DNA of 42,596 nucleotides from UPXZ01 sp964541615 (lineage in GTDB: Bacteria > Bacteroidota > Bacteroidia > Bacteroidales > Paludibacteraceae), in contig CAZIRA010000011.1 in NCBI GenBank assembly GCA_964541615.1, positions 1-42,596 of the forward strand, in the 5' to 3' direction. Each line of letters opens with the position of its first letter. Position 1 is the stretch's first letter. Under the pieces are notes generated by a model. It did no database searches, was not told the origin of the DNA, and worked only from the letters and a program-made list of their open reading frames with translations. This document shows, piece after piece, positions 1 through 8,054 of the stretch. A program made the position numbers and the translations under genes.

Positions 1-624
1 ATAGCCGGAGTACCAAGGGTTGCTCCATCCCATTCCGTAGTAGCTTCCCCAGGATGGATAGCCCCAATTGTATCTCCAAGCCCAGCTGTTGTAGCTGAAT
101 GGTGAGTATTGGTAATCCCAATAGTAAGGATTGTTCCAGGTTGGTGTAATGGTGGAATACATTCCGTCCATATACACATTCCAATAGTTATTATCGAGGA
201 AATACACATCGTTGTAGCCTGGATCAGCTATAGTGATGGTATACCGAGGGTTATGAAATTTGCGGATACGCTCGGCGTATTCAAAATCAGACTTGGATCC
301 TTTGAATTCATTCAAATAGTAGCCTTCTTCATCAACGATGGTATCAGCATACACTTCGTTATCCACAATGTATACTGTGTCAGAAATTGCTGTAGTTTTA
401 TTGCCGTATTGGTCAATGAAAACTATTTCTCTGGCGCCGTTTCTGTAGATAGCAGACTGCTGCGACTCCTTACGCTCTTTGGCTTTTTTGGAGGCTTTCA
501 CCTCATTTACCATTTGCGCATCATTTGGAGTTACATATATGTCGTCAATAACTTTACCGGATTGCGCAAAACCTAACGACAAACCAAAGAGCATAAAATA
601 AGTAAATATTAAATAGCGTTTCAT
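1..624 (-). CDS. Secreted hypothetical protein, aromatic-rich tail (partial, C-terminus off window)
   Basis: An open frame of 208 codons runs without a stop from an ATG at 624 to the left edge, so the C-terminus is missing. The first 20 or so residues form a clear signal peptide (MKRYLIFTYFMLFGLSLGFA, then QSG), so the protein is exported. A lysine/glutamate-rich stretch (about residues 45-55, KASKKAKERKES) follows, then a region rich in Asp, Tyr and Val. From about residue 145 to the edge the sequence is very rich in Trp, Tyr, Asn, Gly and Pro (for example NNPYYWDYQYSP and WGYPSWGSYYGMGWSNPWY). I do not recognise the family. The tail could be a low-complexity surface or matrix segment. It lies divergent to prmA, and a TACTTTTG box sits about 105 bases upstream of the start. 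Confidence 0.8.
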   Translation of the reverse strand, partial: MKRYLIFTYFMLFGLSLGFAQSGKVIDDIYVTPNDAQMVNEVKASKKAKERKESQQSAIYRNGAREIVFIDQYGNKTTAISDTVYIVDNEVYADTIVDEEGYYLNEFKGSKSDFEYAERIRKFHNPRYTITIADPGYNDVYFLDNNYWNVYMDGMYSTITPTWNNPYYWDYQYSPFSYNSWAWRYNWGYPSWGSYYGMGWSNPWYSGY

Positions 625-728
625 TTTATTTAAAAATTTATGAAGGTTAGAATACAATAAAAATATATCAACAACTATGCCATTTTGTGTTAACGAACTA
701 ATGCTCATTGCAAAGGCATAATTCCTTA

Positions 729-736
729 CAAAAGTA
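729..736 (-). promoter_or_regulatory. Candidate Bacteroidota -7 box for the 1-624 gene
   Basis: On the minus strand this reads TACTTTTG, a full match to the Bacteroidota -7 consensus TAnnTTTG. It would give a leader of roughly 100 bases before the ATG at 624. No clear TTTG -33 element was found at the usual spacing, so the call rests on the -7 box and its position. Confidence 0.4.
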
Positions 737-770
737 AGTTTTTTCGGTAGATAATACTATTATTTTTTGT

Positions 771-778
771 TAATTTTG
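771..778 (+). promoter_or_regulatory. Candidate Bacteroidota -7 box for prmA
   Basis: TAATTTTG matches TAnnTTTG and lies about 140 bases upstream of the prmA ATG at 919. The -33 element is not obvious. Together with the box at 729-736 it would form a divergent promoter region in the 294-base gap at 625-918, which holds no other feature I can support. Confidence 0.35.
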
Positions 779-918
779 CAATCGATTTTAAGCATAAATT
801 ATAAACCTGCTTCTGTTATTTTAATCTGTCTCACATTGATTTATAAAATTTTGACTAGATAAGATTCTGAAAGATTAATCGCTTTTTCAGAAATAACCAT
901 TTTAAGAAAATAAAACGT

Positions 919-1758
919 ATGAAATATTCTGTTGCCCATTTGATTTTTTCTGATCCGAATGATTATATTTCGGACATTTTGGCTGCTCAGCTTGGTGAAA
1001 TCTGTTTCGAAAGTTTTGTTGCGACTGAAAAAGGGCTCGATGCTTTTGTTCAGGAATGCAAGCTGGATGAAAAAGCGCTGAATCAAGTCATTGCTGATTT
1101 CCCTTTTGACGCGGACATAACATTTACACTGGAGAGTGTGGTAAATAAAAACTGGAATGAAGAATGGGAAAAATATTTTTTTGAGCCGATTGTGATTGAT
1201 GACAAATGCGTGATTCACAGCTCATTCCACAAAGATTTTCCAATGTTGGAATATGATATAACTATCGATCCAAAAATGGCTTTCGGCACCGGGCATCACG
1301 AAACAACATCGCTGATGGTTTCTGAAATTTTGAAAATGGATTTTACCGATAAAACTGTCCTTGACATGGGTTGCGGCACTTCTGTGCTGGCTATTCTCGC
1401 GTCCATGCGGGGCGCTGAAAAGCTGACCGCCATCGACATTGACGACTGGTGCGTGGATAATTCTCTGGAGAATTTGGAGCTGAACGACATCACAAATATC
1501 GACGTTTTCCTTGGCGACGCCTCCCTGCTTCCGGGTAAATCTTTTGACGTGATTCTTGCCAACATCAACCGCAATATCCTTGTGAACGACATGCATACCT
1601 ACGCCGGCTGTCTTCCGGAGAACGGACTGCTTTTTATGAGCGGATTTTACACCGAAGATATTCCAATCATCGAAAAAGAAGCAAACAAATACGGCCTCAC
1701 TCTACTTGGTTCAAGGGAGAAAAATAACTGGGCTATGATTCGGATGGTGAAACAATAA
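919..1758 (+). CDS. prmA: Ribosomal protein L11 methyltransferase
   Basis: PrmA is a cytoplasmic SAM-dependent enzyme that methylates ribosomal protein L11. The 279-residue product has the usual family length. It carries the L11 methyltransferase signature FGTGHHETT at about residues 122-130, the SAM-binding motif I VLDMGCGTS at about 147-155, an acidic motif II (TAIDIDDWCVDNS), and a catalytic-region LANINRNIL segment. The N-terminal 90 or so residues form the substrate-recognition domain. The ATG at 919 fits the family start. It stands alone, divergent from the partial gene on its left and convergent with the histidine kinase on its right. Nothing about it is unusual. Confidence 0.95.
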   Translation: MKYSVAHLIFSDPNDYISDILAAQLGEICFESFVATEKGLDAFVQECKLDEKALNQVIADFPFDADITFTLESVVNKNWNEEWEKYFFEPIVIDDKCVIHSSFHKDFPMLEYDITIDPKMAFGTGHHETTSLMVSEILKMDFTDKTVLDMGCGTSVLAILASMRGAEKLTAIDIDDWCVDNSLENLELNDITNIDVFLGDASLLPGKSFDVILANINRNILVNDMHTYAGCLPENGLLFMSGFYTEDIPIIEKEANKYGLTLLGSREKNNWAMIRMVKQ

Positions 1759-1765
1759 ATAGGTT

Positions 1766-1803
1766 AGCTAAATACACGGATAGAAATGTCCGTGCACCTA
1801 GCT
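1766..1803. terminator. Possible hairpin between convergent prmA and histidine kinase genes
   Basis: In the 39-base gap between convergent genes, CACGGA (1775-1780) pairs with TCCGTG (1789-1794), and outer AGCTA (1766-1770) pairs with TAGCT (1799-1803). The outer right arm overlaps the kinase stop codon. There is no U-run on either side, so it may act only as a weak bidirectional or RNA-stabilising hairpin. Confidence 0.35.
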
Positions 1804-4800
1804 TATTCTTGGTAAAATCACTTTAAATTCAGTTCCTACATTCAGCGTGGTTTCAAATGTGATGTCACCGCCAGCCATCCGAATGATGTTGCGGCTGATG
1901 GATAATCCCAATCCCATTCCCGTAGATTTTGTCGTGAAATTCGGAGTAAAAAGTTTCTCTTTCACATCGTCTGAAATGCCTTTACCGTTGTCTTTGATAA
2001 AAATCCGCACCTGTTTTTCAGTTGATTCAATCCGAATTTCAATTTCTCCTTCACGTGTTGATGGAATGGCCTGAAGTGCATTTTTCAGCAGATTATTAAA
2101 TACGAGAATCAACTGTTCACGGTCTGCAAAAACAAAAATTCCTTCGCTCTCGCCTTCGTATTTCACTTTGACATTGTTGGAATTGTTTGAGAAAAGCACA
2201 AATACTGATTTCAGTTTTTTCGCCACATCCACCCGCTTGAAATTTGCTTCCGGCAGCTTGGCAAAGCTTGAGAATGTACCAGCAATTTTTGAAAGATTTT
2301 CGATCTGTTCAATCAGCATATCGGAAGATTTTACGAAGTATTCTTCAAACCGTTTTTCATCTACTTTCTTGATGTGCTGTAAGTGCTGAATCGTCAGTTT
2401 CATAGGCGTAAGCGGATTATTAATTTCATGTGCAACCTGACGAGCCATCGATTTCCATGCCGATTCTCGTTCGGATTTTGCAAGCAGTAATGCACTTTTC
2501 TCCAGTTCATCAACCGTTTTGTTGTACTGCTCCACGAGCACACCGATCTCATCCCGAGGTTTGTAATTTATCTTTTTATTCTCCTGACCAATCCTGATCT
2601 GTTTCAAACTTTCCATCATCATAGCCAACGGCGATGACAATTGTCTGTTGATTATCAAACTTAAAATGATAAACAACACAATAATTATTAAATAAATATG
2701 TACTATCACAGTAAGGAATGACTCCAAATCTGACTGCAGTAAGTCGCCGCTTAAAAACTGTGGAACTGCAATGTATCCTATCTGCAGAAAATCGCCGTTA
2801 TAAAAGTCGGTGTAGGCAGTCAAATATTCCAATTCTCCAATCCGCTCATATTGGTTGCTGTTTTCGGTCCGGGAGAAATAGACAATTGGCGAAATTCTTC
2901 TGCTGATCAACTCCCGTGAAAACAGCGTTGGTTGCGAACTTCCAATCAATTTTCCCTCATTATCATACACATGAATATCAGTTTGGTATATGTACGACAT
3001 ATCCTGCAGGTCAAAATTAAGCGCCGCAGTCATGGTCGAGTCTAGACTTTCCTGCCAGTAATATTTCTCCTGAAGCGCCATCTGAATAAAGTTTTTTGTT
3101 GATTCCAGGTTATCCTTCTGCTCATCTTCATATTTTCGCTGCATGTAATTCAACGACACATAGAAAATAGACACAAAACTCAGCACAAGCAGTACAATAA
3201 ACGCGATCAGATATTTTGACGAAAACTTGTAAATAATCTGCATTTTGCTGTTGGAAATGCGGAAAATCCAGACTGTTATAAACGAAATGCACAGATAAAT
3301 CACAAAAGCGTAGAAAAAATAGAGGATATAAACCCAAAAACCACCCTCGTCTTCTTCCGAAAGGATGTAATAATTATAGACATCGGGCACGTAAATGTAG
3401 TGGTTGAACCCGTTGTATTTCTGCATAAAGTATCTTTCTTTGTTTTTTTCAATCCATCGGGCATCGGTTCGGTAATTGAATTTTCCTGAAACAGATGACA
3501 GCTCCCTGAACGTATATTTTGCACTGGAAAGTGACAGTTGCGACTGGATGCTCGGCTGATTTTCAATAAGCAGATTCGGAAAGCTGTAACTTTTGTACGA
3601 CCGCTTGGGATAGAATTCCATGTAGAAATTTACCGTTTTGCCGTTGCTGCTTATATTTCTGAAAGCGCCCAAAAACGCCAGATCGGATTTTGGATTATTC
3701 ACGGAATAAAAATTGGTGGTTTTAATTCTTCTTCCCCAGTTTGTTATCTCTTCGGAGTATGCCTGATCCCATTCAGAATCGGGTGTTGCGCCGAAAAGGA
3801 GCATTTCGTATTTGTTCCAAAATCCCCGCAGATATGCATTGTTTATGTATTCGTTGGCTTTGGCAATGGAGTCTGGAAACTGCACAAGGTACAGGATCCG
3901 TTTGTCATTCTGAATGTCTTTATTCAAATCGCTCAGAAGTGAATTGGCGATCAGGTCCTCTTCTGTGTCTTCGCTGGAATAGTAGTTCTGAGCCAGGATT
4001 CGATACTTATCAAATTTCTTTTCGCTATTCATAAAAATGGATGCCCAAGTCACAAAAAGAGTAAATGAAAACAGCCAAACCACCAAAAACCAATTGCTCC
4101 GTTTGAATGTCTTCGTTACTTGAGGTAAATAGAGCACAGCAGTAAGCAGAAAGTAAGAAATTACGGCGATATATCCGTGTTTGCCAAAATAGAAATAGCT
4201 GAAAACTGAAACCAAAATCGTAACCAGCAGATCAACTTTCATCACATGTTTCATCTCGCTGTTTATCAGCAAAATGCGGTGCGTTTTCACGTGAAGCAGC
4301 ATAAAACTGACTCCCCACACCAAAAATAACAGGTGATTCCAGATTGAAACAAATGTTATATCCCCGAATTTAAGAATGTTTATTTCGGTAGAAGAGTTAA
4401 AAATCACTCCTACAAAAAAATTAAAAATCAGAACGAAGAATATTCCCGGAAGAAGGAGTAAAACAGCCTGTTTGAGCAGGAATACATTGTCAGCTTTGAC
4501 CCCTTTTTTTACAAAATAACAGAAAAGATAAATCAGCGAAAAAAGATAAACCGTGAGGAAAGAGAGGTGCGTCAATGTCGAAAGTATTGAGCTTGAAGCA
4601 TAATGGTACGGCGTAAAAATCGCATTTTGGAAGAATGTGACAGGAAAATTAAAATGGAGTATGGCAAAAACACCTATAATACTTACCAAAACCGCAATGA
4701 TATATTCATTCCATGAAATAGAAGTTCTGCGAAGCAATTGCGGAAACCTTGCAAAAAGAAAGAAAAGTATAGCATAGGAAATAATAAAAAAAATGATGGC

Positions 4801-5424
4801 AACAAGCGACCAATCTTCGTTATAAATAGGATGATCCGGCAATTGCAGCGTGAAAAGATACTCATTATCATTTCCAAAAACAGCAAATTTATCGGCTGGC
4901 ATATTGCCGGTGATTGTAATCTCCTTGTCAAGCCGAAGGTACGAAATAAATTCGTTTTGCAGTTCCTTGTTTTCGTACGGATAATTACTCTTTATCGGGA
5001 TATAGGCAACGATGTTAAATTTGCCCACTTGTTTCGATTTTGTAAGTGCATAGACGTTTGACAACACATCAAGCTGCCAGATTTTGTTTTTCAAATTCTC
5101 CGGTTCTACCTGATTATCAGACCAGAAAATAAGTTGATTGTCTTCGAAAACCAAAAAAGTAACAAGTAATTTCTCAAACGGAATCCACATCAGCGAATCC
5201 ACCCGGTCATTCTCCAAAATCCCTTCAATGTCATTCATTTTCGTATCGGCGCTTCTTTCCAATTCGCGGATGGTGTGCTGAACGTCGGTGATGTTAATGG
5301 CTCTTTTGGGCGAATTTTTATAAATCCACTGGCAGACAAAACCGCTCAGCGACATGAACATCATAACCACAAACAGAACCTGGCTCCTTCTGAAAATCTT
5401 ATTTTGGTGCGTAATTTTATTCAT
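1798..5424 (-). CDS. Large multi-pass membrane sensor histidine kinase (NtrY-like transmitter)
   Basis: This 1208-residue protein senses an unknown signal at the inner membrane. About a dozen hydrophobic segments can be seen: one near residue 15-33, a block of eight between about 206 and 463, two at about 696-722 and 737-757, and one at about 905-925. They leave three large extracytoplasmic regions (about 36-205, 464-695 and 758-904). A HAMP-like linker (about 925-980) leads to a HisKA domain with phospho-acceptor H999 in VAHEINNPLTPMKL. The ATPase domain has an N box (NNLLKNALQA, about 1110), a G1 box DNGKGI (1145-1150) and GMGLGL (1169-1174). The transmitter resembles NtrY-type kinases. No response regulator is nearby. 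Its ATG overlaps the rlmH stop in an ATGAATAA arrangement, so translation is probably coupled to rlmH. Confidence 0.9.
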   Translation of the reverse strand: MNKITHQNKIFRRSQVLFVVMMFMSLSGFVCQWIYKNSPKRAINITDVQHTIRELERSADTKMNDIEGILENDRVDSLMWIPFEKLLVTFLVFEDNQLIFWSDNQVEPENLKNKIWQLDVLSNVYALTKSKQVGKFNIVAYIPIKSNYPYENKELQNEFISYLRLDKEITITGNMPADKFAVFGNDNEYLFTLQLPDHPIYNEDWSLVAIIFFIISYAILFFLFARFPQLLRRTSISWNEYIIAVLVSIIGVFAILHFNFPVTFFQNAIFTPYHYASSSILSTLTHLSFLTVYLFSLIYLFCYFVKKGVKADNVFLLKQAVLLLLPGIFFVLIFNFFVGVIFNSSTEINILKFGDITFVSIWNHLLFLVWGVSFMLLHVKTHRILLINSEMKHVMKVDLLVTILVSVFSYFYFGKHGYIAVISYFLLTAVLYLPQVTKTFKRSNWFLVVWLFSFTLFVTWASIFMNSEKKFDKYRILAQNYYSSEDTEEDLIANSLLSDLNKDIQNDKRILYLVQFPDSIAKANEYINNAYLRGFWNKYEMLLFGATPDSEWDQAYSEEITNWGRRIKTTNFYSVNNPKSDLAFLGAFRNISSNGKTVNFYMEFYPKRSYKSYSFPNLLIENQPSIQSQLSLSSAKYTFRELSSVSGKFNYRTDARWIEKNKERYFMQKYNGFNHYIYVPDVYNYYILSEEDEGGFWVYILYFFYAFVIYLCISFITVWIFRISNSKMQIIYKFSSKYLIAFIVLLVLSFVSIFYVSLNYMQRKYEDEQKDNLESTKNFIQMALQEKYYWQESLDSTMTAALNFDLQDMSYIYQTDIHVYDNEGKLIGSSQPTLFSRELISRRISPIVYFSRTENSNQYERIGELEYLTAYTDFYNGDFLQIGYIAVPQFLSGDLLQSDLESFLTVIVHIYLIIIVLFIILSLIINRQLSSPLAMMMESLKQIRIGQENKKINYKPRDEIGVLVEQYNKTVDELEKSALLLAKSERESAWKSMARQVAHEINNPLTPMKLTIQHLQHIKKVDEKRFEEYFVKSSDMLIEQIENLSKIAGTFSSFAKLPEANFKRVDVAKKLKSVFVLFSNNSNNVKVKYEGESEGIFVFADREQLILVFNNLLKNALQAIPSTREGEIEIRIESTEKQVRIFIKDNGKGISDDVKEKLFTPNFTTKSTGMGLGLSISRNIIRMAGGDITFETTLNVGTEFKVILPRIS

Positions 5425-5890
5425 GGTGGTAGGGTTCTCCTTTTATAATGGTCATTGCGCGGTATAATTGCTCGGCGAAAAGCAGCCGTATCATTTGGTG
5501 CGAAAAAGTCATAGACGACAAAGACAGCAAAAACTTTGCCTTTTCATACACTTTCGGTGAAAATCCGTAAGGTCCGCCGATTACAAAGACAAGATTCCGG
5601 CTCGAATTCAACATTTTTTTTGATAAAAAATCGGCAAAACCGACCGAAGTTAGATGCTTTCCTCTTTCATCAAGCAGAATAATGTCTTCAGAGCTTTCAA
5701 TTTTTGACAAAATCAACGCCGCTTCTTTCTCCTTCTGCTGCTCCATGCCAACATTCTTGACATTTTTCAGTTCAGGAATCACCTGCTGCTCGAAAGTTAT
5801 GTAATGCTTCAGCCGTGAAGCGTATTCTTCAATCAAAACTGCAAGCCTGCTATCGGTAGTTTTACCTATCATTAACAATTTTATCTTCAC
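5417..5890 (-). CDS. rlmH: 23S rRNA (pseudouridine1915-N3)-methyltransferase
   Basis: RlmH is a small cytoplasmic SPOUT-class methyltransferase that modifies pseudouridine 1915 of 23S rRNA in assembled ribosomes. The 157-residue length is normal for the family. It has the N-terminal strand KIKLLMIGK, LLDERGK at about residues 72-78, the SAM-knot motif FVIGGPYGF at about 102-110, and the conserved C-terminal YHHE. The start is a GTG at 5890; the next internal Met is residue 7 and would cut the first beta strand, so GTG is preferred. It is followed, with an 8-base overlap, by the large histidine kinase, and lies divergent to the DUF4783-nadC pair. Confidence 0.95.
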   Translation of the reverse strand: MKIKLLMIGKTTDSRLAVLIEEYASRLKHYITFEQQVIPELKNVKNVGMEQQKEKEAALILSKIESSEDIILLDERGKHLTSVGFADFLSKKMLNSSRNLVFVIGGPYGFSPKVYEKAKFLLSLSSMTFSHQMIRLLFAEQLYRAMTIIKGEPYHHE

Positions 5891-5950
5891 GCTGGAGAAA
5901 GTTTGGTTTATTTTGGTCTAGAATTTGTAGAATTAACAGGTGTAATGATA

Positions 5951-5958
5951 CAAAAATA
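5951..5958 (-). promoter_or_regulatory. Candidate Bacteroidota -7 box for rlmH-histidine kinase unit
   Basis: The minus strand reads TATTTTTG, matching TAnnTTTG, about 60 bases upstream of the rlmH GTG. No convincing -33 element is seen. It would drive rlmH and the overlapping kinase gene. Confidence 0.4.
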
Positions 5959-5979
5959 ATTTCCATCAGAAAATTTTTG

Positions 5980-5987
5980 TACTTTTG
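5980..5987 (+). promoter_or_regulatory. Candidate Bacteroidota -7 box for DUF4783-nadC
   Basis: TACTTTTG matches TAnnTTTG and lies about 85 bases upstream of the ATG at 6072. With the box at 5951-5958 it would make a compact divergent promoter between rlmH and the DUF4783 gene. The -33 element is not clear. Confidence 0.45.
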
Positions 5988-6071
5988 CATGCCTTTTGAA
6001 AAGACATTGCAAATATTGCAAAAAAATATGTAAAAACATTATTTTGGTGGGTAAGAAACCTAAAAATTAAA

Positions 6072-6473
6072 ATGAAGACTTTTAGAATCATATTATTTTT
6101 CACCTTGATGCTTTCGTTTTCGAATGCAGCAACAGCACAAAGCCCGGCTATTCCCGGTGAGGTCGTAGCGGCTATCAGCCAGGGAAATGCAGGCAAACTC
6201 ACCCCGTTTTTGGGTGCGAATGTTGAATTGGTGATCGGTAATAGAAACGATGTTTATAGCAAACAACAGGCAGTTGAGATAATTTCAGATTTTTTCAAAA
6301 AGAATACTGTAAACAATTTCCAGATTCTGCACAGCGGTGCCAAAGATGCTTCCAGCTTTGCGATTGGGACCCTTAAAACCTCAACCGGCACGCACCGGGT
6401 TTACATTCTGACCCGAAAGGCCGATGCAAAAACTGTAATTCAGCAATTACGCATAGAACCATCCAATGAATAA
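6072..6473 (+). CDS. DUF4783 family exported protein
   Basis: A 133-residue protein with a signal peptide (about residues 1-23, ending SNAATAQS) and a mature domain of about 110 residues resembling DUF4783, a small Bacteroidota family of unknown function with an NTF2-like look. The segment AVEIISDFFKKN followed by FQILHSGAKDASSFAIGTL is typical of this fold. Its stop overlaps the nadC start in ATGAATAA, so the two genes are co-translated. This order (rlmH divergent, DUF4783, nadC) recurs in Bacteroidales as far as I recall. Its function is unknown; co-transcription with nadC does not prove a role in NAD synthesis. Confidence 0.85.
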   Translation: MKTFRIILFFTLMLSFSNAATAQSPAIPGEVVAAISQGNAGKLTPFLGANVELVIGNRNDVYSKQQAVEIISDFFKKNTVNNFQILHSGAKDASSFAIGTLKTSTGTHRVYILTRKADAKTVIQQLRIEPSNE

Positions 6474-7308
6474 AGATTTTTTAGAACAAATTCCGCTTTG
6501 GTTTGCCGAGGATATCGGTGACGGCGACCACACCACCTTGTCGTGCATCCCTGCTGACGCCTTAGGCAAGTCACAACTTATTATCAAAGAAAACGGCATT
6601 CTGGCCGGTGTAGAAGTAGCTCGCGAAATTTTCAAGGCCTTTGATCCGGAGCTGAAAATGACTGTATTCCTCAACGACGGTGCCGAAGTAAAATACGGCG
6701 ATGTAGCATTTGTGGTTGAAGGAAAAATCCAGTCGTTGCTACAAACCGAACGCCTGATGCTCAACATCATGCAGCGCCTGAGCGGTGTTGCCACCCGTAC
6801 TGCCGAGTATCAAAAAAGGCTGGAAGGCACTAAAACAAAAGTACTTGACACGCGGAAAACAACTCCGGGACTACGCATGCTTGAAAAATATGCCGTGTCT
6901 GTTGGAGGAGGAAAAAATCACCGCATCGGACTATTTGATATGATTCTGCTGAAAGATAACCACGTGGATTTTGCCGGAGGAATTGAACAGGCAATTACCC
7001 GCGCAAAAAATTACCTGAAAGCAAAAGGAAAAGATCTGAAAATAGAAATTGAAGTGAGAAACTTCGACGAATTGGATCAAGTACTTACGGTAGGCGGTGT
7101 TGACCGGATTATGCTTGACAATTTTTCTATAGAAAATACCAAAAAAGCTGTTGATATTATCGGTGGACGCTACGAGACTGAATCATCCGGCGGCATCACG
7201 CTTGACACATTGAGAGATTATGCCGAGTGCGGCGTAGATTATATTTCGGTAGGGGCACTCACCCACTCCGTGAAAAGTTTAGACATGAGTTTTAAAGCTG
7301 TTGAATAA
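6466..7308 (+). CDS. nadC: Nicotinate-nucleotide pyrophosphorylase (carboxylating), quinolinate phosphoribosyltransferase
   Basis: NadC converts quinolinate and PRPP to nicotinate mononucleotide, CO2 and pyrophosphate in de novo NAD synthesis in the cytoplasm. The 280-residue length is typical. Visible motifs are GDGDHTTLSCIPA near the N-terminus, RLSGVATRT, the phosphate/quinolinate-binding LDTRKTTPGLRMLEKYAV, GGGKNHRIGLFDMILLKDNH, and the C-terminal barrel segments EIEVRNFDEL, DRIMLDNFS, ESSGGI and ISVGALTHS. The start ATG overlaps the DUF4783 stop. A hairpin with a U-run follows at 7342-7386. Confidence 0.96.
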   Translation: MNKDFLEQIPLWFAEDIGDGDHTTLSCIPADALGKSQLIIKENGILAGVEVAREIFKAFDPELKMTVFLNDGAEVKYGDVAFVVEGKIQSLLQTERLMLNIMQRLSGVATRTAEYQKRLEGTKTKVLDTRKTTPGLRMLEKYAVSVGGGKNHRIGLFDMILLKDNHVDFAGGIEQAITRAKNYLKAKGKDLKIEIEVRNFDELDQVLTVGGVDRIMLDNFSIENTKKAVDIIGGRYETESSGGITLDTLRDYAECGVDYISVGALTHSVKSLDMSFKAVE

Positions 7309-7341
7309 CGACTTTGCATTTCTAAACTCTATATATTTTCC

Positions 7342-7386
7342 AAAACCGTTCAACCGATAAAAAATTTATCTGCGAACGGTTTTTTT
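7342..7386 (+). terminator. Rho-independent terminator after nadC
   Basis: AAAACCGTTC (7342-7351) pairs perfectly with GAACGGTTTT (7374-7383) around a 22-base loop, and the right arm runs into a T-rich tract. It lies 34 bases after the nadC stop. Confidence 0.8.
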
Positions 7387-7398
7387 ATTTTAAAAAAA

Positions 7399-7428
7399 TT
7401 GCATTTCCATGATATTTTCTTACATTTG
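7399..7428 (+). promoter_or_regulatory. Bacteroidota-type promoter for the DUF805 gene
   Basis: A -7 box TACATTTG (7421-7428, consensus TAnnTTTG) is preceded by TTGC (7399-7402) 18 bases upstream, close to the expected -33 TTTG position. Transcription would start near 7435, giving a leader of about 78 bases. Confidence 0.55.
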
Positions 7429-7512
7429 CAAAGGTGAAAGCCGAAAATCACAGCAAAAAACGGGGTACATTCCGAAAAGCCAAAGGAGTAGGAACAAGTA
7501 AAAATTAATTTT

Positions 7513-7902
7513 ATGGATTGGTTTACCTTAGCATTAAAAAAATTTGCTGTTTTCAACGGCAGATCTCGCCGGAGAGAATACTGGATGTTCTTCCTTTTTT
7601 GCGTTATAGTAATCTTTTTTGCTACGATTTTGGACAATGCTTTTGGAATAACGTTTAGGGTGGCTGAAGAAAACTCAGGATTCGGTCCGATTTATTTATT
7701 TTCATCCTTAGTACTTTTTATTCCCACTCTGGCCGTAAGCGTACGCAGACTACATGACATTGACAAAAGCGGTTGGTTTGTTTTCGTTATAATCATTCCT
7801 TTGATCGGCGCCATTTGGTTTTTGGTAATGATGATAACAGAAGGCACCAAAGGCACCAACCAATACGGTCCAGATCCTAAAAGTGATGAAAGCGTTCTAT
7901 GA
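7513..7902 (+). CDS. DUF805 family inner-membrane protein
   Basis: A 129-residue protein with the DUF805 signature: N-terminal WFTLALKKFAVFNGRSRRREYWMF, in which Gly-Arg-Ser-Arg-Arg-x-Glu-Tyr-Trp is the family hallmark, then hydrophobic segments at about 24-44, 56-76 and 96-112, with SVRRLHDIDKSGW at about 77-89 between the second and third. The C-terminus (GTKGTNQYGPDPKSD) is also typical. The family is widespread in bacteria but has no established biochemical role. It appears monocistronic, with its own promoter and a bidirectional terminator immediately after it. Confidence 0.9.
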   Translation: MDWFTLALKKFAVFNGRSRRREYWMFFLFCVIVIFFATILDNAFGITFRVAEENSGFGPIYLFSSLVLFIPTLAVSVRRLHDIDKSGWFVFVIIIPLIGAIWFLVMMITEGTKGTNQYGPDPKSDESVL

Positions 7903-7921
7903 TATTAAGATTTTTATATTG

Positions 7922-7960
7922 AAAAAAGCCATTCTCATCGCTGAGAACGGCTTTTTTTTT
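7922..7960. terminator. Bidirectional terminator between DUF805 and the glycan locus
   Basis: AAAAGCC-TTCTCA pairs with TGAGAA-GGCTTTT around a TCGC loop, with one A/C mismatch. An A-run precedes the hairpin and a T-run follows it, so it can terminate both the DUF805 transcript and the last glycan gene arriving on the minus strand. Confidence 0.8.
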
Positions 7961-8054
7961 GTTTACAAATAAATTTTTGTTAATAAAACACACCCATAAC
8001 AAATAAAAAAAAAGTGAGTTTGATATGTTGCTTTCAGGAAAAATGACTGTCAAA

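Noticed and set aside
109..576. 155-residue plus-strand open frame near the left edge
   Set aside because: It lies opposite the partial exported protein at 1-624, which has a real signal peptide and coherent composition; the plus-strand product looks like an antisense shadow.
3538..3942. 134-residue plus-strand frame inside the histidine kinase
   Set aside because: It is antisense to a clearly coding region with continuous kinase architecture.
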